Origin: Domibacillus robiginosus
Lineage (GTDB): Bacteria; Bacillota; Bacilli; Bacillales; Domibacillaceae
Assembly: GCF_000966195.1 (NCBI RefSeq)
Contig: NZ_LAHL01000013.1
Coordinates: 1-64,000 of the forward strand
DNA: 64,000 bases
Direction: 5' to 3'
Of the stretch, positions 18,861-27,430 are shown in pieces (the first letter of the stretch is position 1; each line of letters opens with the position of its first letter). A model generated the notes under the pieces. It was not told the DNA's origin. It worked only from the letters and a program-made list of their open reading frames with translations, and made no database searches. The position numbers and the translations under genes were made by a program.

Positions 18861-19913
18861 TTACAGCAAGTAAAAGCCAATGCCCATGATGAAGTATGCG
18901 GCGAGAAGTGTCAACCCTTCAAACCAGTTTGTTTCCCCATCGTTAGAAATGCTGATCGCTAAAAACACGGCGGTAATCATGGAGACAAGCTCCGGCACGG
19001 TGAAAACAAGCGGCATTGGAGTTGGAAAAAGAAGCGACACAAGCACAAGCACCGGTGCCACAAACATGGCCACTTGAAGCGTTGAGCCAATCGCAATTTC
19101 AACGGCTACATCCATCTTGTTTTTCATAGCCATCAAAATAGCAGACGCGTGTTCGGCTGCGTTCCCGACAATGGCAACGATGATGACCCCGATAAACAAT
19201 TCAGACCAGCCAAACTGTTCTCCAACCGATTCAAAGGTATGAACCAGCCCTTCAGCTACATAGGCGACTGCAGCCGTTGCTGCAAGTAAAATAATAATCG
19301 CTTTTTTCTTTCCCCATTCTGGTACTTCTTCATGATGTGACTCATTGTTCTCAGTAGCATATACGCCGCGGTGGGTGACAAGCTTGAAGAACAATCCAGC
19401 TAAATAAATAGCAATCATCACGATCGAAATCCCTACACTTAAATTCAATGTTTTGGCTTCAGTCATTGAAAGAGAAAAAATTTCCGGAATCACAAAAGCC
19501 ACTATAACGGCAAAAATAAGCAGTGCTGAATTATGGCGCGCGTCATATACACTGAATGTCTGGCGCTTATATTTTAAACCACCCATAAAAAAGGAAAGTC
19601 CTCCTACAAGAAGCAGATTTCCAAGAACGGAACCGGTTAATGATGCAAGAACAACGCCGATCAGTCCTGCTTTCAAAGCAAAAATAGAAATAATAAGTTC
19701 AACGGCATTGCCAAATGTTGCATTTAAAAGCCCGCCTACACGTGGTCCAACAACAATAGCCAGGCTCTCAGTCGCTCTTCCCATATAGCTGGACAGTGCA
19801 ATCACCGTTGCACTGCAAATAACAAACATGACCACACTCGGCCAGTGTAAAAGTGACCCTGCAACTGCCAGCGGTAAACCCGCAGCAATCATAACAGCAA
19901 ACACTTTTCCCAT
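18861..19913 (-). CDS. yfkE: Ca2+/H+ antiporter (CaCA family, YfkE/ChaA)
   Basis: A 350-residue inner-membrane cation/proton exchanger with about eleven membrane helices. Both alpha repeats of the CaCA family are visible: GGLLNATFGNAVELIIS near residue 65 and VAIVGNAAEHASAI near residue 245. Each has the Asn/Glu residues that bind Ca2+. It is close to YfkE of Bacillus (351 aa), which exports Ca2+ and helps in high pH and sporulation. The ATG at 19913 follows GGAG. The next gene downstream is the small SE1561 gene. Confidence 0.93.
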   Translation of the reverse strand: MGKVFAVMIAAGLPLAVAGSLLHWPSVVMFVICSATVIALSSYMGRATESLAIVVGPRVGGLLNATFGNAVELIISIFALKAGLIGVVLASLTGSVLGNLLLVGGLSFFMGGLKYKRQTFSVYDARHNSALLIFAVIVAFVIPEIFSLSMTEAKTLNLSVGISIVMIAIYLAGLFFKLVTHRGVYATENNESHHEEVPEWGKKKAIIILLAATAAVAYVAEGLVHTFESVGEQFGWSELFIGVIIVAIVGNAAEHASAILMAMKNKMDVAVEIAIGSTLQVAMFVAPVLVLVSLLFPTPMPLVFTVPELVSMITAVFLAISISNDGETNWFEGLTLLAAYFIMGIGFYLL

Positions 19914-20084
19914 AATCCCACACTCCAATACGTCAAAATAAACCACTTAATACTTAGTCATCATACCCGCTCTTTCCGCTCCTTAACACAACAGCCTGAA
20001 TTATTTTCCCTCTTTTCTAACCGAAAATTCGCTTTAATTCTTTTGCACAAAACATTTCCTTCAATCAGCCGCTTTTATTGGCTC

Positions 20085-20112
20085 TTGCATCTTTTGTTAA
20101 TTATGTTATGAT
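20085..20112 (+). promoter_or_regulatory. Probable SigA promoter of pfeT
   Basis: TTGCAT and TATGAT separated by 16 bp, ending 9 bp upstream of the PerR box. A PerR-bound operator at this place would block transcription. A TATAAT inside the PerR box is an alternative -10. Confidence 0.5.
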
Positions 20113-20121
20113 ACTTATACA

Positions 20122-20136
20122 TTATAATTATTATAA
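20122..20136. promoter_or_regulatory. Exact PerR box upstream of pfeT
   Basis: TTATAATTATTATAA matches the PerR consensus TTATAATNATTATAA at every defined position. It lies in the promoter region of the iron-efflux ATPase, the expected site for PerR repression. Confidence 0.92.
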
Positions 20137-20190
20137 AATAAAAATTAATTTATTCTAATTGAAATCCCTTATCATTAAAGGTTTTGGTAA

Positions 20191-20205
20191 TGATAATCAT
20201 CATCA
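20191..20205. promoter_or_regulatory. Fur-type box in the pfeT leader
   Basis: TGATAATCATCATCA matches the 7-1-7 Fur consensus TGATAATNATTATCA at 14 of 15 bases. It also lies in a 17-of-19 match to the classical Fur box. It is about 55 bp downstream of the PerR box and 44 bp upstream of the start codon. Confidence 0.7.
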
Positions 20206-20248
20206 ACAGGATGATCTTTATTCTCAATTAGATAAGGAGGAGGATTTA

Positions 20249-22156
20249 ATGACTACATATATTGAGAATCAGCCGACAGCAAAAAAATGGTTCGGAGAGC
20301 TTACCCAGCATATGGAATTAATTGCTGCCCTGTTCAGCGGCCTGCTTATTTTAGCAGGATGGCTACTGGACCGAAGCGGCGCTGATACTGTTTCCGTTGT
20401 TTTTTACCTGTCCGCTTTTCTGATCGGCGGGTATGCAAAAGCAAAAGAAGGCATAGAAGCTACCATTGAAGACCGGGAATTAAACGTAGAAATGCTGATG
20501 ATTTTGGCCGCAGCTGGTTCAGCCGCAATCGGCTATTGGACAGAAGGTGCTATTTTAATTTTTATTTTTGCAGTAAGCGGGGCTCTTGAAACGTACACAA
20601 TGAATAAAAGCCAGCGGGAAATTTCCGCGCTTATGGAGATCCAGCCGGATACCGCTCTTGTTGTTCGGGATGGATTTGAGGAGCATATTCATGTTTCCGA
20701 ATTAAGACGGGGTGACATCATTGTTGTAAAGCCGGGTGAACGTATGCCGGCAGATGGCCGCATTTCAAAGGGCTATACCACTATTGATGAAGCTGCTATT
20801 ACCGGTGAATCCATGCCTGTTTCAAAAGAAGCGGGAGAGGATGTATTTGCCGGAACCGTTAATATGACTGGATCTGTTTACGTTGAGGTGACAAAAAAAG
20901 CAGATGAAACATTGTTCCAAAAAATTATCGATCTGGTACAGTCAGCCCAAAGTGAAAAATCACCTTCCCAGCAATTTATTGAACGGTTTGAGGGTATGTA
21001 TGTTAAAGTAGTGCTTGCCGTTGTAGCACTTATGATGTTTCTGCCGCACTACTTGCTCGGCTGGAGCTGGACAGAAACATTTTACCGGGCAATGGTTCTC
21101 CTTGTGGTAGCATCCCCTTGTGCTCTGGTAGCCTCTATTATGCCGGCTACACTGTCAGCTATCTCTACAGGCGCTCGTCACGGCATTCTGTTTAAGGGCG
21201 GGGCTCACCTTGAAAATTTAAGTCATATAAAAGCTATTGCTTTTGATAAAACCGGTACACTAACACGCGGTAAACCCGAGGTAACGAATGTGATTGTTCG
21301 TGAGGATATTACGCGTGCAGAACTGCTTGAAGCGGCTGCTTCCATTGAAAGCCGTTCGAATCACCCTCTTGCCCACGCCGTTGTACGTTATGTAACACAG
21401 GAAAACATCTTCTTCACTCCTTCCGAGCAAGTTGAAGATACGGCAGGCTGGGGCGTAACAGGAACAGTCGGTGCTAAGAAATGGAAAATTGGAAAAGCCG
21501 ACTTTGTAGGAGGAGAAAAAGCCGCTGCTTTTGCAGAAGGCGCCTCTCTTCAATTTGCGGAAGAGGGTAAAACAACCATTTACGTTGCAGATGAAAAAGG
21601 TATTGCTGGCCTTATTGCCCTGCAGGATATTATCCGCGAAGAAACAAAACAAGCGCTTAAAACGTTGCAGGAACAAGGCATTTTCACTGTGATGCTGACC
21701 GGCGACAGCGAAAAAACAGCACAGGCAATAGCCGCCGAGGCCTCTCTTGATGCCTATATTGCCGAGTGTCTTCCAGCGCATAAAGTAGACCAAATTAAAA
21801 AACTGCTCGAAACATATGGCACAGTTGCAATGGTTGGTGACGGCATCAACGACGCGCCCGCTCTGGCTTCGGCTTCTGTTGGCATTGCCATGGGTGAGGG
21901 GTCAGATGTGGCTCTTGAAACAGCGGATATTGTTTTAATGAAAAACGACCTTCCTAAAATTGCGGATGCCATTAAGCTGTCTAACAAAATGCAAAAAATT
22001 GTGAAACAGAATATTGTCTTTTCCATTTCCGTTATTATTCTCTTAATCATTTCGAACTTTTTTCAAGTGCTTGATTTGCCATTTGGCGTGATTGGCCACG
22101 AAGGAAGCACTATCCTCGTTATTTTAAATGGATTGAGATTACTAAAACAAAGTTAA
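20249..22156 (+). CDS. pfeT: P1B4-type ATPase, ferrous iron efflux pump PfeT (ZosA/YkvW)
   Basis: A 635-residue P-type metal ATPase without N-terminal metal-binding domains. It has the actuator loop TGESMPV, the transmembrane SPC motif at Cys291, the phosphorylated Asp333 in DKTGTLT, the hinge GDGINDAPA, and the C-terminal HEGST motif. SPC together with HEG(G/S)T marks the P1B4 subgroup. B. subtilis PfeT (earlier ZosA, first thought to import zinc) is of this size, exports Fe2+, is PerR-repressed and is also acted on by Fur. The ATG follows AAGGAGG. Both a PerR box and a Fur-type box lie upstream, so the same logic appears here with a different spacing. Confidence 0.9.
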   Translation: MTTYIENQPTAKKWFGELTQHMELIAALFSGLLILAGWLLDRSGADTVSVVFYLSAFLIGGYAKAKEGIEATIEDRELNVEMLMILAAAGSAAIGYWTEGAILIFIFAVSGALETYTMNKSQREISALMEIQPDTALVVRDGFEEHIHVSELRRGDIIVVKPGERMPADGRISKGYTTIDEAAITGESMPVSKEAGEDVFAGTVNMTGSVYVEVTKKADETLFQKIIDLVQSAQSEKSPSQQFIERFEGMYVKVVLAVVALMMFLPHYLLGWSWTETFYRAMVLLVVASPCALVASIMPATLSAISTGARHGILFKGGAHLENLSHIKAIAFDKTGTLTRGKPEVTNVIVREDITRAELLEAAASIESRSNHPLAHAVVRYVTQENIFFTPSEQVEDTAGWGVTGTVGAKKWKIGKADFVGGEKAAAFAEGASLQFAEEGKTTIYVADEKGIAGLIALQDIIREETKQALKTLQEQGIFTVMLTGDSEKTAQAIAAEASLDAYIAECLPAHKVDQIKKLLETYGTVAMVGDGINDAPALASASVGIAMGEGSDVALETADIVLMKNDLPKIADAIKLSNKMQKIVKQNIVFSISVIILLIISNFFQVLDLPFGVIGHEGSTILVILNGLRLLKQS

Positions 22157-22159
22157 AAG

Positions 22160-22193
22160 AACCCTGCTTGAGGAATCTCAAGCAGGGTTTTTT
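22160..22193. terminator. Bidirectional terminator between pfeT and yfkH
   Basis: ACCCTGCTTGAG and CTCAAGCAGGGTT form a perfect stem with a 4-nt loop and a T run. Confidence 0.92.
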
Positions 22194-23037
22194 ATACGGC
22201 TCCACGTTTTTGATCGTTCCGAAGGGCGTTGATTTCACCGCCGGCAAGAATAATCATGGCCGACAAGTAAAGCCAGATCATTAAAATGATGACGCCCCCG
22301 ATACTTCCATAAGTAGCTGAATAATTACCGAAGTTATTCACATAAAATGAAAAACCGAGCGAAACGATAATCCAGCCTATCGTAGCAAAAATCGCTCCGG
22401 GCAGTACAGTCACATACTTGACCTTTAAATTTGGTGCCAGGTAATATAAGCCGGCAAACACTAAAAACAAAACAACCGGCGGAAGCAGGAAACGAATCCA
22501 TGTCCACAGGACTAAAAACTCATCGCCCATACCGAAGAACTCAAATGCCAATTCACCAATCTGAGCACCAAATACTTGCAGAATCAGCATAACGGCAATT
22601 ACAAAAATGAAAGCGAAAGTTAATAAAATGGATAGCCCACGTGCAACATAAAAAGCTCTTGTTTCTTTTACGTCATACGCGTGGTTCAACCCTTTGATAA
22701 CCGCGTTCATCGCATTAGACGCTGACCAGATAGTCCCTAAAATACCGACAGATAATAAGCCGCCGTTTTGATTAGACGTTACTTCCTGCAATGTGTCCTG
22801 TACGAGACTTAACGAATCAGAAGGTGCAAAATCTTTGATTACGTTAAATACTTCGTTTGGGTCAATGGGCAGGTATCCAAGCAGCGTTACCATAAAGATC
22901 AGCAATGGAAACAGCGCCAGCAGGAAAAAGTAAGCCATTTGCGCAGCGACACCCGGTACATCGGACGCTTTAATACGTCTGAGCAGATGTTTAATAAAAA
23001 TTCGAAATGCTGATTTTTTGTCTGTTTGATCGGCCAA
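22192..23037 (-). CDS. yfkH: YihY/BrkB family membrane protein (YfkH)
   Basis: A 281-residue integral membrane protein with about six helices, of the YihY/virulence factor BrkB family. The conserved signature regions are AAQMAYFFLLALFPLLIF near residue 32, WSASNAMNAVIKGLNHAY near 105, and the final helix YLSAMIILAGGEINA. The function is not established. It lies 15 bp downstream of a YtxH-like gene in the same direction and converges on pfeT, so the pair is probably an operon. Confidence 0.87.
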   Translation of the reverse strand: MADQTDKKSAFRIFIKHLLRRIKASDVPGVAAQMAYFFLLALFPLLIFMVTLLGYLPIDPNEVFNVIKDFAPSDSLSLVQDTLQEVTSNQNGGLLSVGILGTIWSASNAMNAVIKGLNHAYDVKETRAFYVARGLSILLTFAFIFVIAVMLILQVFGAQIGELAFEFFGMGDEFLVLWTWIRFLLPPVVLFLVFAGLYYLAPNLKVKYVTVLPGAIFATIGWIIVSLGFSFYVNNFGNYSATYGSIGGVIILMIWLYLSAMIILAGGEINALRNDQKRGAV

Positions 23038-23052
23038 TAGAACTCTCCTCCG

Positions 23053-23406
23053 TTATAACGACGGGTTGGTTGCGCTCGGTGATGAGGCGGCTGGACCTTG
23101 CTCTTCCGGTACAAAAGTAGATTTTGTTTCTTCCACAAGATCTTTTACCTCTGGCGTCAGCTCTTTTAAATCATCTACTTTGCCTTTAATAAAAGAAACG
23201 TCTTCATTAATTTTCTGTGCCGTTTCCGTCGCGCGGTCGATCAGCTCGCGTGATGAATTGGTCAGCTGTTCTGGATCTTTCGCCAGTGCAATCACATAGC
23301 TTGCCCAGGAAGACATTTCCTGGCGTGTTCTGCTGTCTAATAGTGCAATAGCTCCTCCGATTGCAGCACCAGCTGCTACGCTAACAAAAAATTTACTTTT
23401 ACCCAT
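23053..23406 (-). CDS. YtxH domain-containing protein
   Basis: A 117-residue protein with one N-terminal hydrophobic segment (about 5-25, Gly/Ala-rich) followed by a long amphipathic helical, coiled-coil-like tail. This is the YtxH general-stress protein plan. It precedes yfkH by 15 bp. A SigB-like promoter lies about 80 bp upstream, which fits a stress-induced family. The precise role is unknown. Confidence 0.75.
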   Translation of the reverse strand: MGKSKFFVSVAAGAAIGGAIALLDSRTRQEMSSWASYVIALAKDPEQLTNSSRELIDRATETAQKINEDVSFIKGKVDDLKELTPEVKDLVEETKSTFVPEEQGPAASSPSATNPSL

Positions 23407-23487
23407 TGAATGATCATCCTTTCTTTATCTCAGTACGGTATATTATTCGGCTTACCAGGCCGATTTACCTTTTCAGATGTTCAAGCT

Positions 23488-23513
23488 TTTCCCTTAATAA
23501 AATAGATTAAAAC
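23488..23513 (-). promoter_or_regulatory. SigB-like promoter for the YtxH-yfkH pair
   Basis: On the minus strand GTTTTA is followed after 14 bp by GGGAAA, close to the SigB consensus GTTTAA-N12-14-GGGTAT. Confidence 0.45.
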
Positions 23514-23595
23514 GCATATTCATAAAAAATAAATCCGTTTTTTCCGCAAATCTACACTTACATGACGCTACTAGAATGAGAAATGGAGGACTAAA

Positions 23596-24945
23596 ATGGG
23601 ACAAGATCGACTTTTAGCTGTATTCAGCAGCATCAGTTCATTTATATGGGGACTGCCTCTGTTAATTTTAATCACCCTTACCGGCATTTTCCTTACACTA
23701 CGCATTGGCTTTCTGCAAATCCGGCTGCTTCCCTATTCCCTTAAGCTCGCTTTTAGTAAAAGTCAGGATACCCATTCAGAAGGCGACATTTCTCATTTTC
23801 AGGCTTTAATGACCGCTCTTGCGGCTACGATTGGAACTGGCAACATTGTCGGAGTAGCCAGCGCGATCTTAATAGGCGGTCCCGGTGCTCTTTTTTGGAT
23901 GTGGGTCAGTGCTTTTTTCGGAATGGCTACTAAATATGCAGAAGCGGTGCTGGCTGTTAAATACCGGGTTCAGGACGAAGATGGTGAGATGTCAGGAGGC
24001 CCCATGTACTACCTTGAACATGGCCTTCGCCAAAAATGGCTGGGTACTTTGTTTGCTGCTTTCGGTGCTGTGGCCGCTTTCGGCATTGGCAACCTTGTTC
24101 AGGCAAACTCGGTGTCAGGAGTAGTCCGGTCTGTTTTCCACATACCGAATTGGGGAACCGGCATTTTATTGACTCTTTTTACCGGACTGGTTCTTCTTGG
24201 CGGAATTCAAAGCATCGGCCGGGTTACGGCTTTTTTCATTCCGCTTATGGCTGTTTTTTATGTACTTGCTGGTTTGATCGTTTTGGTAATGAATGCAGCA
24301 GAAGTTCCATCAGCACTTGCTCTGATTGTTAGGGATGCCTTTACAGGAGATGCAGCTGCAGGAGGGGCTCTCGGCACGGTTATACGTTATGGTGTGGCGC
24401 GGGGTGTTTTCTCGAATGAAGCGGGATTGGGCTCTGCCTCTATCGCCGCTGCTGCTGCTAAAACCGATTTGCCCGCCCGTCAGGCGCTTGTATCCATGAC
24501 ACAAGTATTCATTGATACGATTGTCATTTGTTCTATTACCGGGTTGACGATTGTTTTGGCAGGCCAGTACAATAAGGGGCTTCATGGCAGCGAACTCACG
24601 ACCGCTTCATTTAATGTGTTTCTCGGGCCTGCCGGCTCATACGTAGTAGCAGTCGGCCTGCTGTTTTTTGCTTCCGCAACGATTGTAGGCTGGTCCTATT
24701 ACGGCGAAAAATGCTGTTCCTATTTATTCAGCAAAAAAATTATTCCTTATTATCGTACTGCTTTTGTGCTTGCCGTATTTGTTGGAACTATAGCAAGTCT
24801 GGACATTGTCTGGACGTTTGCCGATATCATGAATGGTTTAATGGCTCTACCTAACTTGATTGGTGTTCTTGCTCTGTCCGGTGTTGTGGTTTCAGAAACT
24901 CGGATTATTCGGAAGAAAATACGCGAGGAAAAGGATATTGTTTAA
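23596..24945 (+). CDS. Alanine/glycine:cation symporter (AgcS family)
   Basis: A 449-residue sodium (or proton) amino-acid symporter with about ten to eleven membrane helices. Family motifs are visible: the GTGNIVGVASAI segment near residue 79, the GGPMYYLEHGL segment near 134, and the GVARGVFSNEAGLGSA segment near 267. It takes up small neutral amino acids, typically alanine or glycine. The ATG follows GGAGG. YflA, YrbD and AlsT are the Bacillus paralogs; I cannot say which this is. It is followed by yfkK in the same direction after about 70 bp. Confidence 0.9.
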   Translation: MGQDRLLAVFSSISSFIWGLPLLILITLTGIFLTLRIGFLQIRLLPYSLKLAFSKSQDTHSEGDISHFQALMTALAATIGTGNIVGVASAILIGGPGALFWMWVSAFFGMATKYAEAVLAVKYRVQDEDGEMSGGPMYYLEHGLRQKWLGTLFAAFGAVAAFGIGNLVQANSVSGVVRSVFHIPNWGTGILLTLFTGLVLLGGIQSIGRVTAFFIPLMAVFYVLAGLIVLVMNAAEVPSALALIVRDAFTGDAAAGGALGTVIRYGVARGVFSNEAGLGSASIAAAAAKTDLPARQALVSMTQVFIDTIVICSITGLTIVLAGQYNKGLHGSELTTASFNVFLGPAGSYVVAVGLLFFASATIVGWSYYGEKCCSYLFSKKIIPYYRTAFVLAVFVGTIASLDIVWTFADIMNGLMALPNLIGVLALSGVVVSETRIIRKKIREEKDIV

Positions 24946-25016
24946 TTTCATTTCCTTTATTGACAAGCCTGCAGAAACGTGGAATGATGGTTAAAAATGA
25001 AAAAGGTGACAGCGTC

Positions 25017-25238
25017 TTGGATTTAAACAAAAAATCAGCAGAAAATATTCAATACATGGTTGATGAAATTACAACAAAGCTGCGAATGGTAAATACGGGT
25101 GCGATCAGCCCTGAGCATTTCAGCACCTCTTCGTATGACGATTTAAAAGATATCTATGACCTGGTCCTCCGCAAACAGTCGTTTAGCCCAAGTGAAATGC
25201 AAGCAATTGCTGAAGAGCTTGGAAACTTGCGCAAATAA
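25017..25238 (+). CDS. yfkK: YfkK family protein (DUF1128, UPF0435)
   Basis: A 73-residue soluble helical protein that matches the UPF0435/DUF1128 family (YfkK in Bacillus). The conserved part is the motif LRMVNTGAISPEHF, then YDDLKDIYDLV and the final EELGNLRK. The function is unknown. I set the start at TTG (25017) behind AAAGGTG, which gives the family's usual length. An ATG at 24984 would add 11 residues and has a weak ribosome site. A strong terminator follows. Confidence 0.82.
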   Translation: MDLNKKSAENIQYMVDEITTKLRMVNTGAISPEHFSTSSYDDLKDIYDLVLRKQSFSPSEMQAIAEELGNLRK

Positions 25239-25276
25239 TAAAACACCTGCTGCCTGGGCAGCAGGTGTTTTATTAT
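25236..25276. terminator. Bidirectional terminator between yfkK and the chemoreceptor gene
   Basis: AATAAAACACCTGCTGCC and GGCAGCAGGTGTTTTATT form a long perfect stem with a very short loop. Confidence 0.93.
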
Positions 25277-26682
25277 TCTTTTTTCTCTTTTTGCTCCTTG
25301 CTTTCGTCGGACTGAAATTGTTTGATGGATTCTCCAAGTTCATTGGAATGTTCATCCAGCTGCGCTGCGATCAATGAAATTGCTTCTACAGAATGATTGG
25401 TCTGCTGCACACTTGCGGCAGCTTCTTCAATTCCAGCAGCTGATTCCTGGGAAACAGCCGCAATGTTAGAAATAGATTGATTCACTTTCACTGTGTGATC
25501 CATAATGACATATAAAGAATCTGAAATAGACGCAATATTTGTACTTACCTGGCTAATGCGCTCTTTCATAGCCGTGAATTTATCACCCGTGCTGGTAACC
25601 TGGCTTGTCCCTTCCGCGAGGAGCTTGTAGCCGTTTTCAAGCGTGACAACTGCCTGTGCAGATTCCTGCTGAACACTGGCGATAATCGAATTGATGCCGC
25701 TAATAGACTGGGCTACCTGCTCAGCAAGCTTCCTCACTTCGTCCGCTACAATCGCAAATCCTCGGCCGTGTTCACCTGCCCGTGCGGCTTCGATCGCTGC
25801 ATTTAAGGCAAGCAGATTTGTTTGTTCCGCTACTTGGCGGATAATGCTGACAAGCTCTGTAATATCTTTCATCCGGGCATCAAGCCCTTTTACTTTTTGA
25901 AGTGCATCGGTCATGTTACTGTAGATTGTATTCATTTGATCAACCGACTGCCGCATTTCCTGTTCTCCTTCATCTGTCAAGGAAACCATATCGGATGCTC
26001 CCTGCTTAACATCCTCACCACCCATTGCTGCCATAGAAATGTCTTCCATAAACTTTCCGAACATGTCTGTTAAAGTGGCAGCAGAACGCGCCTGCTCCTC
26101 TGCTCCTGCAGACATTTGCTCCATCATAGCCGCGATCTGGCTTGTTTCCTGCTGTACCCGGCCTGATTGCTCATGCAGGATCGCACTTTCATCTTCTACC
26201 TTTTTGGACACCTGTTTGATCTGCAGAAAAACTGAGCCAATCTGATTATTCATTTCGTTAATGGACATTACAAGCTGACCGACCTCATCATTTGATGATA
26301 CTTGAAGCGGCTCCCCATGAATACGACCGGACACCATTTCCCTCATTCGTTGAGATGCCTCCCTTAAAGGATGGATAATAGCTCGAATGCTGCTTAATGC
26401 CAAAATCACGCCGATTAGAAGAGCCGAAATTCCTAAAATCAAGCTGATAGCCATAGATCGCTGTCCGAAGGCGACAACGCTTTCGCTTTCTGCGGCTATT
26501 TGCTTTAAGCTTTCGGATGAAACCTCTCCCTCTTCAAGCAGCGGCGGCAGCGTTTCAGAAAGGAGGTTTTCTGTGTTTTTATTCAAGCTTGAAATGGATA
26601 TAAAGTTTACAGCCGAGATGATAAGCGCCAGTATGATGATAAAACCAAAACCCATTAAAAGCTTTGCGCGCAAGCTTTTCAT
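25273..26682 (-). CDS. Methyl-accepting chemotaxis protein with a very short external domain
   Basis: A 469-residue membrane chemoreceptor. Two hydrophobic helices (about 5-28 and 76-98) flank an external segment of only about 45 residues. They are followed by a HAMP domain (about 99-150) and the signalling helical hairpin, whose tip is [19 protein letters not shown] and EVRKLAEQV. The sensory region is much shorter than the usual four-helix or Cache domain, so ligand binding there is doubtful; it may sense through membrane state or a partner. The ATG at 26682 is chosen because GAGGGG is 8 bp upstream; an in-frame GTG nine bases earlier overlaps that site. Confidence 0.92.
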   Translation of the reverse strand: MKSLRAKLLMGFGFIIILALIISAVNFISISSLNKNTENLLSETLPPLLEEGEVSSESLKQIAAESESVVAFGQRSMAISLILGISALLIGVILALSSIRAIIHPLREASQRMREMVSGRIHGEPLQVSSNDEVGQLVMSINEMNNQIGSVFLQIKQVSKKVEDESAILHEQSGRVQQETSQIAAMMEQMSAGAEEQARSAATLTDMFGKFMEDISMAAMGGEDVKQGASDMVSLTDEGEQEMRQSVDQMNTIYSNMTDALQKVKGLDARMKDITELVSIIRQVAEQTNLLALNAAIEAARAGEHGRGFAIVADEVRKLAEQVAQSISGINSIIASVQQESAQAVVTLENGYKLLAEGTSQVTSTGDKFTAMKERISQVSTNIASISDSLYVIMDHTVKVNQSISNIAAVSQESAAGIEEAAASVQQTNHSVEAISLIAAQLDEHSNELGESIKQFQSDESKEQKEKKE

Positions 26683-26771
26683 TTTTGTCACCCCTCTTGA
26701 AGATAAGTAAAATAGAATAGTCCTTATAACCTATTATACATTTTCCAATTCGAAAATCCGACATTTTTTAC

Positions 26772-26797
26772 AAAAAAAAAAGCCGCCTAAGCGACTT
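26772..26797 (-). terminator. Terminator after yfkM
   Basis: On the minus strand AAGTCGC-N4-GCGGCTT is followed by a long T run, just past the yfkM stop codon. Confidence 0.85.
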
Positions 26798-26804
26798 TTC
26801 GTTT

Positions 26805-27323
26805 TTATAATGATAAAACTTTTAATGATTCACGATTAAATGCCGGGATATCATCTGGCTGACGGCTTGTTACCAGCTGGTTTTGGCAGACAACCACTTC
26901 TTTGTCATGCAGGTTGGCACCGGCATATTCCATATCTACCTGAATGGATTTATACCCTGTTGCATCTCGACCTTCGAGCGACTTTGCTGTAATAAGTAGC
27001 TGTGGTCCATGGCAAATAGCAAAAACCGGTTTTTTTGCATCCATAAATTCTTTTGTGAATTGAACAAAGCGGTCATCGGCACGCAGCTGGTCTGGTGAAA
27101 AACCTCCCGGCAGCAGCAGGGCATCAAATTGGTCTGAATTTACTTCGTCGATTCCTTTATCAATCGAAACCGTTGCTTCGCCCTGTTTTCCTTTCACTGT
27201 TTTGCCTGCTTCTTTTTCAATCGTTACCAGTTCATGTCCAGCTTCCTGGAATGCTTTAGCAGGCTCTGTGTATTCTACATCCTCAAACATATCTGTAATT
27301 AATACGGCAACTTTTTTACTCAT
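26805..27323 (-). CDS. yfkM: DJ-1/PfpI family general stress protein 18
   Basis: A 172-residue class I glutamine amidotransferase-like protein of the DJ-1/PfpI group. The nucleophile is the Cys in AICHGPQLL with a conserved Glu in the N-terminal VEYTEP region. Family members act as deglycases, proteases or chaperones; the exact activity is uncertain. It corresponds to YfkM (GSP18) of Bacillus, a SigB-regulon protein. A textbook SigB promoter lies about 50 bp upstream. The gene sits alone between two terminators. Confidence 0.92.
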   Translation of the reverse strand: MSKKVAVLITDMFEDVEYTEPAKAFQEAGHELVTIEKEAGKTVKGKQGEATVSIDKGIDEVNSDQFDALLLPGGFSPDQLRADDRFVQFTKEFMDAKKPVFAICHGPQLLITAKSLEGRDATGYKSIQVDMEYAGANLHDKEVVVCQNQLVTSRQPDDIPAFNRESLKVLSL

Positions 27324-27372
27324 TACGTGCTCCTTTCTTGTTACAATGGTTCAATTTGTCTACGGTTAAGGT

Positions 27373-27397
27373 TTACCCTGGAGATTTTACTTTAAAC
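27373..27397 (-). promoter_or_regulatory. SigB promoter of yfkM
   Basis: On the minus strand GTTTAA is followed after 13 bp by GGGTAA, a nearly perfect match to the general-stress SigB consensus. Confidence 0.85.
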
Positions 27398-27399
27398 AC

Positions 27400-27430
27400 A
27401 AAAAACAGAAAGAGGCTTCCTCTTTCTGTT
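27400..27430 (-). terminator. Terminator after motB
   Basis: AACAGAAAGAGG and CCTCTTTCTGTT form a perfect 12-bp stem with a 3-nt loop, followed on the minus strand by a T run. The motB stop codon lies at the edge of the stem. Confidence 0.92.

Noticed and set aside
21260-21793. A 177-codon frame antisense to pfeT
   Set aside because: It lies wholly inside the conserved ATPase gene, on the opposite strand, without a ribosome site; this is a common shadow of a GC-balanced coding region.
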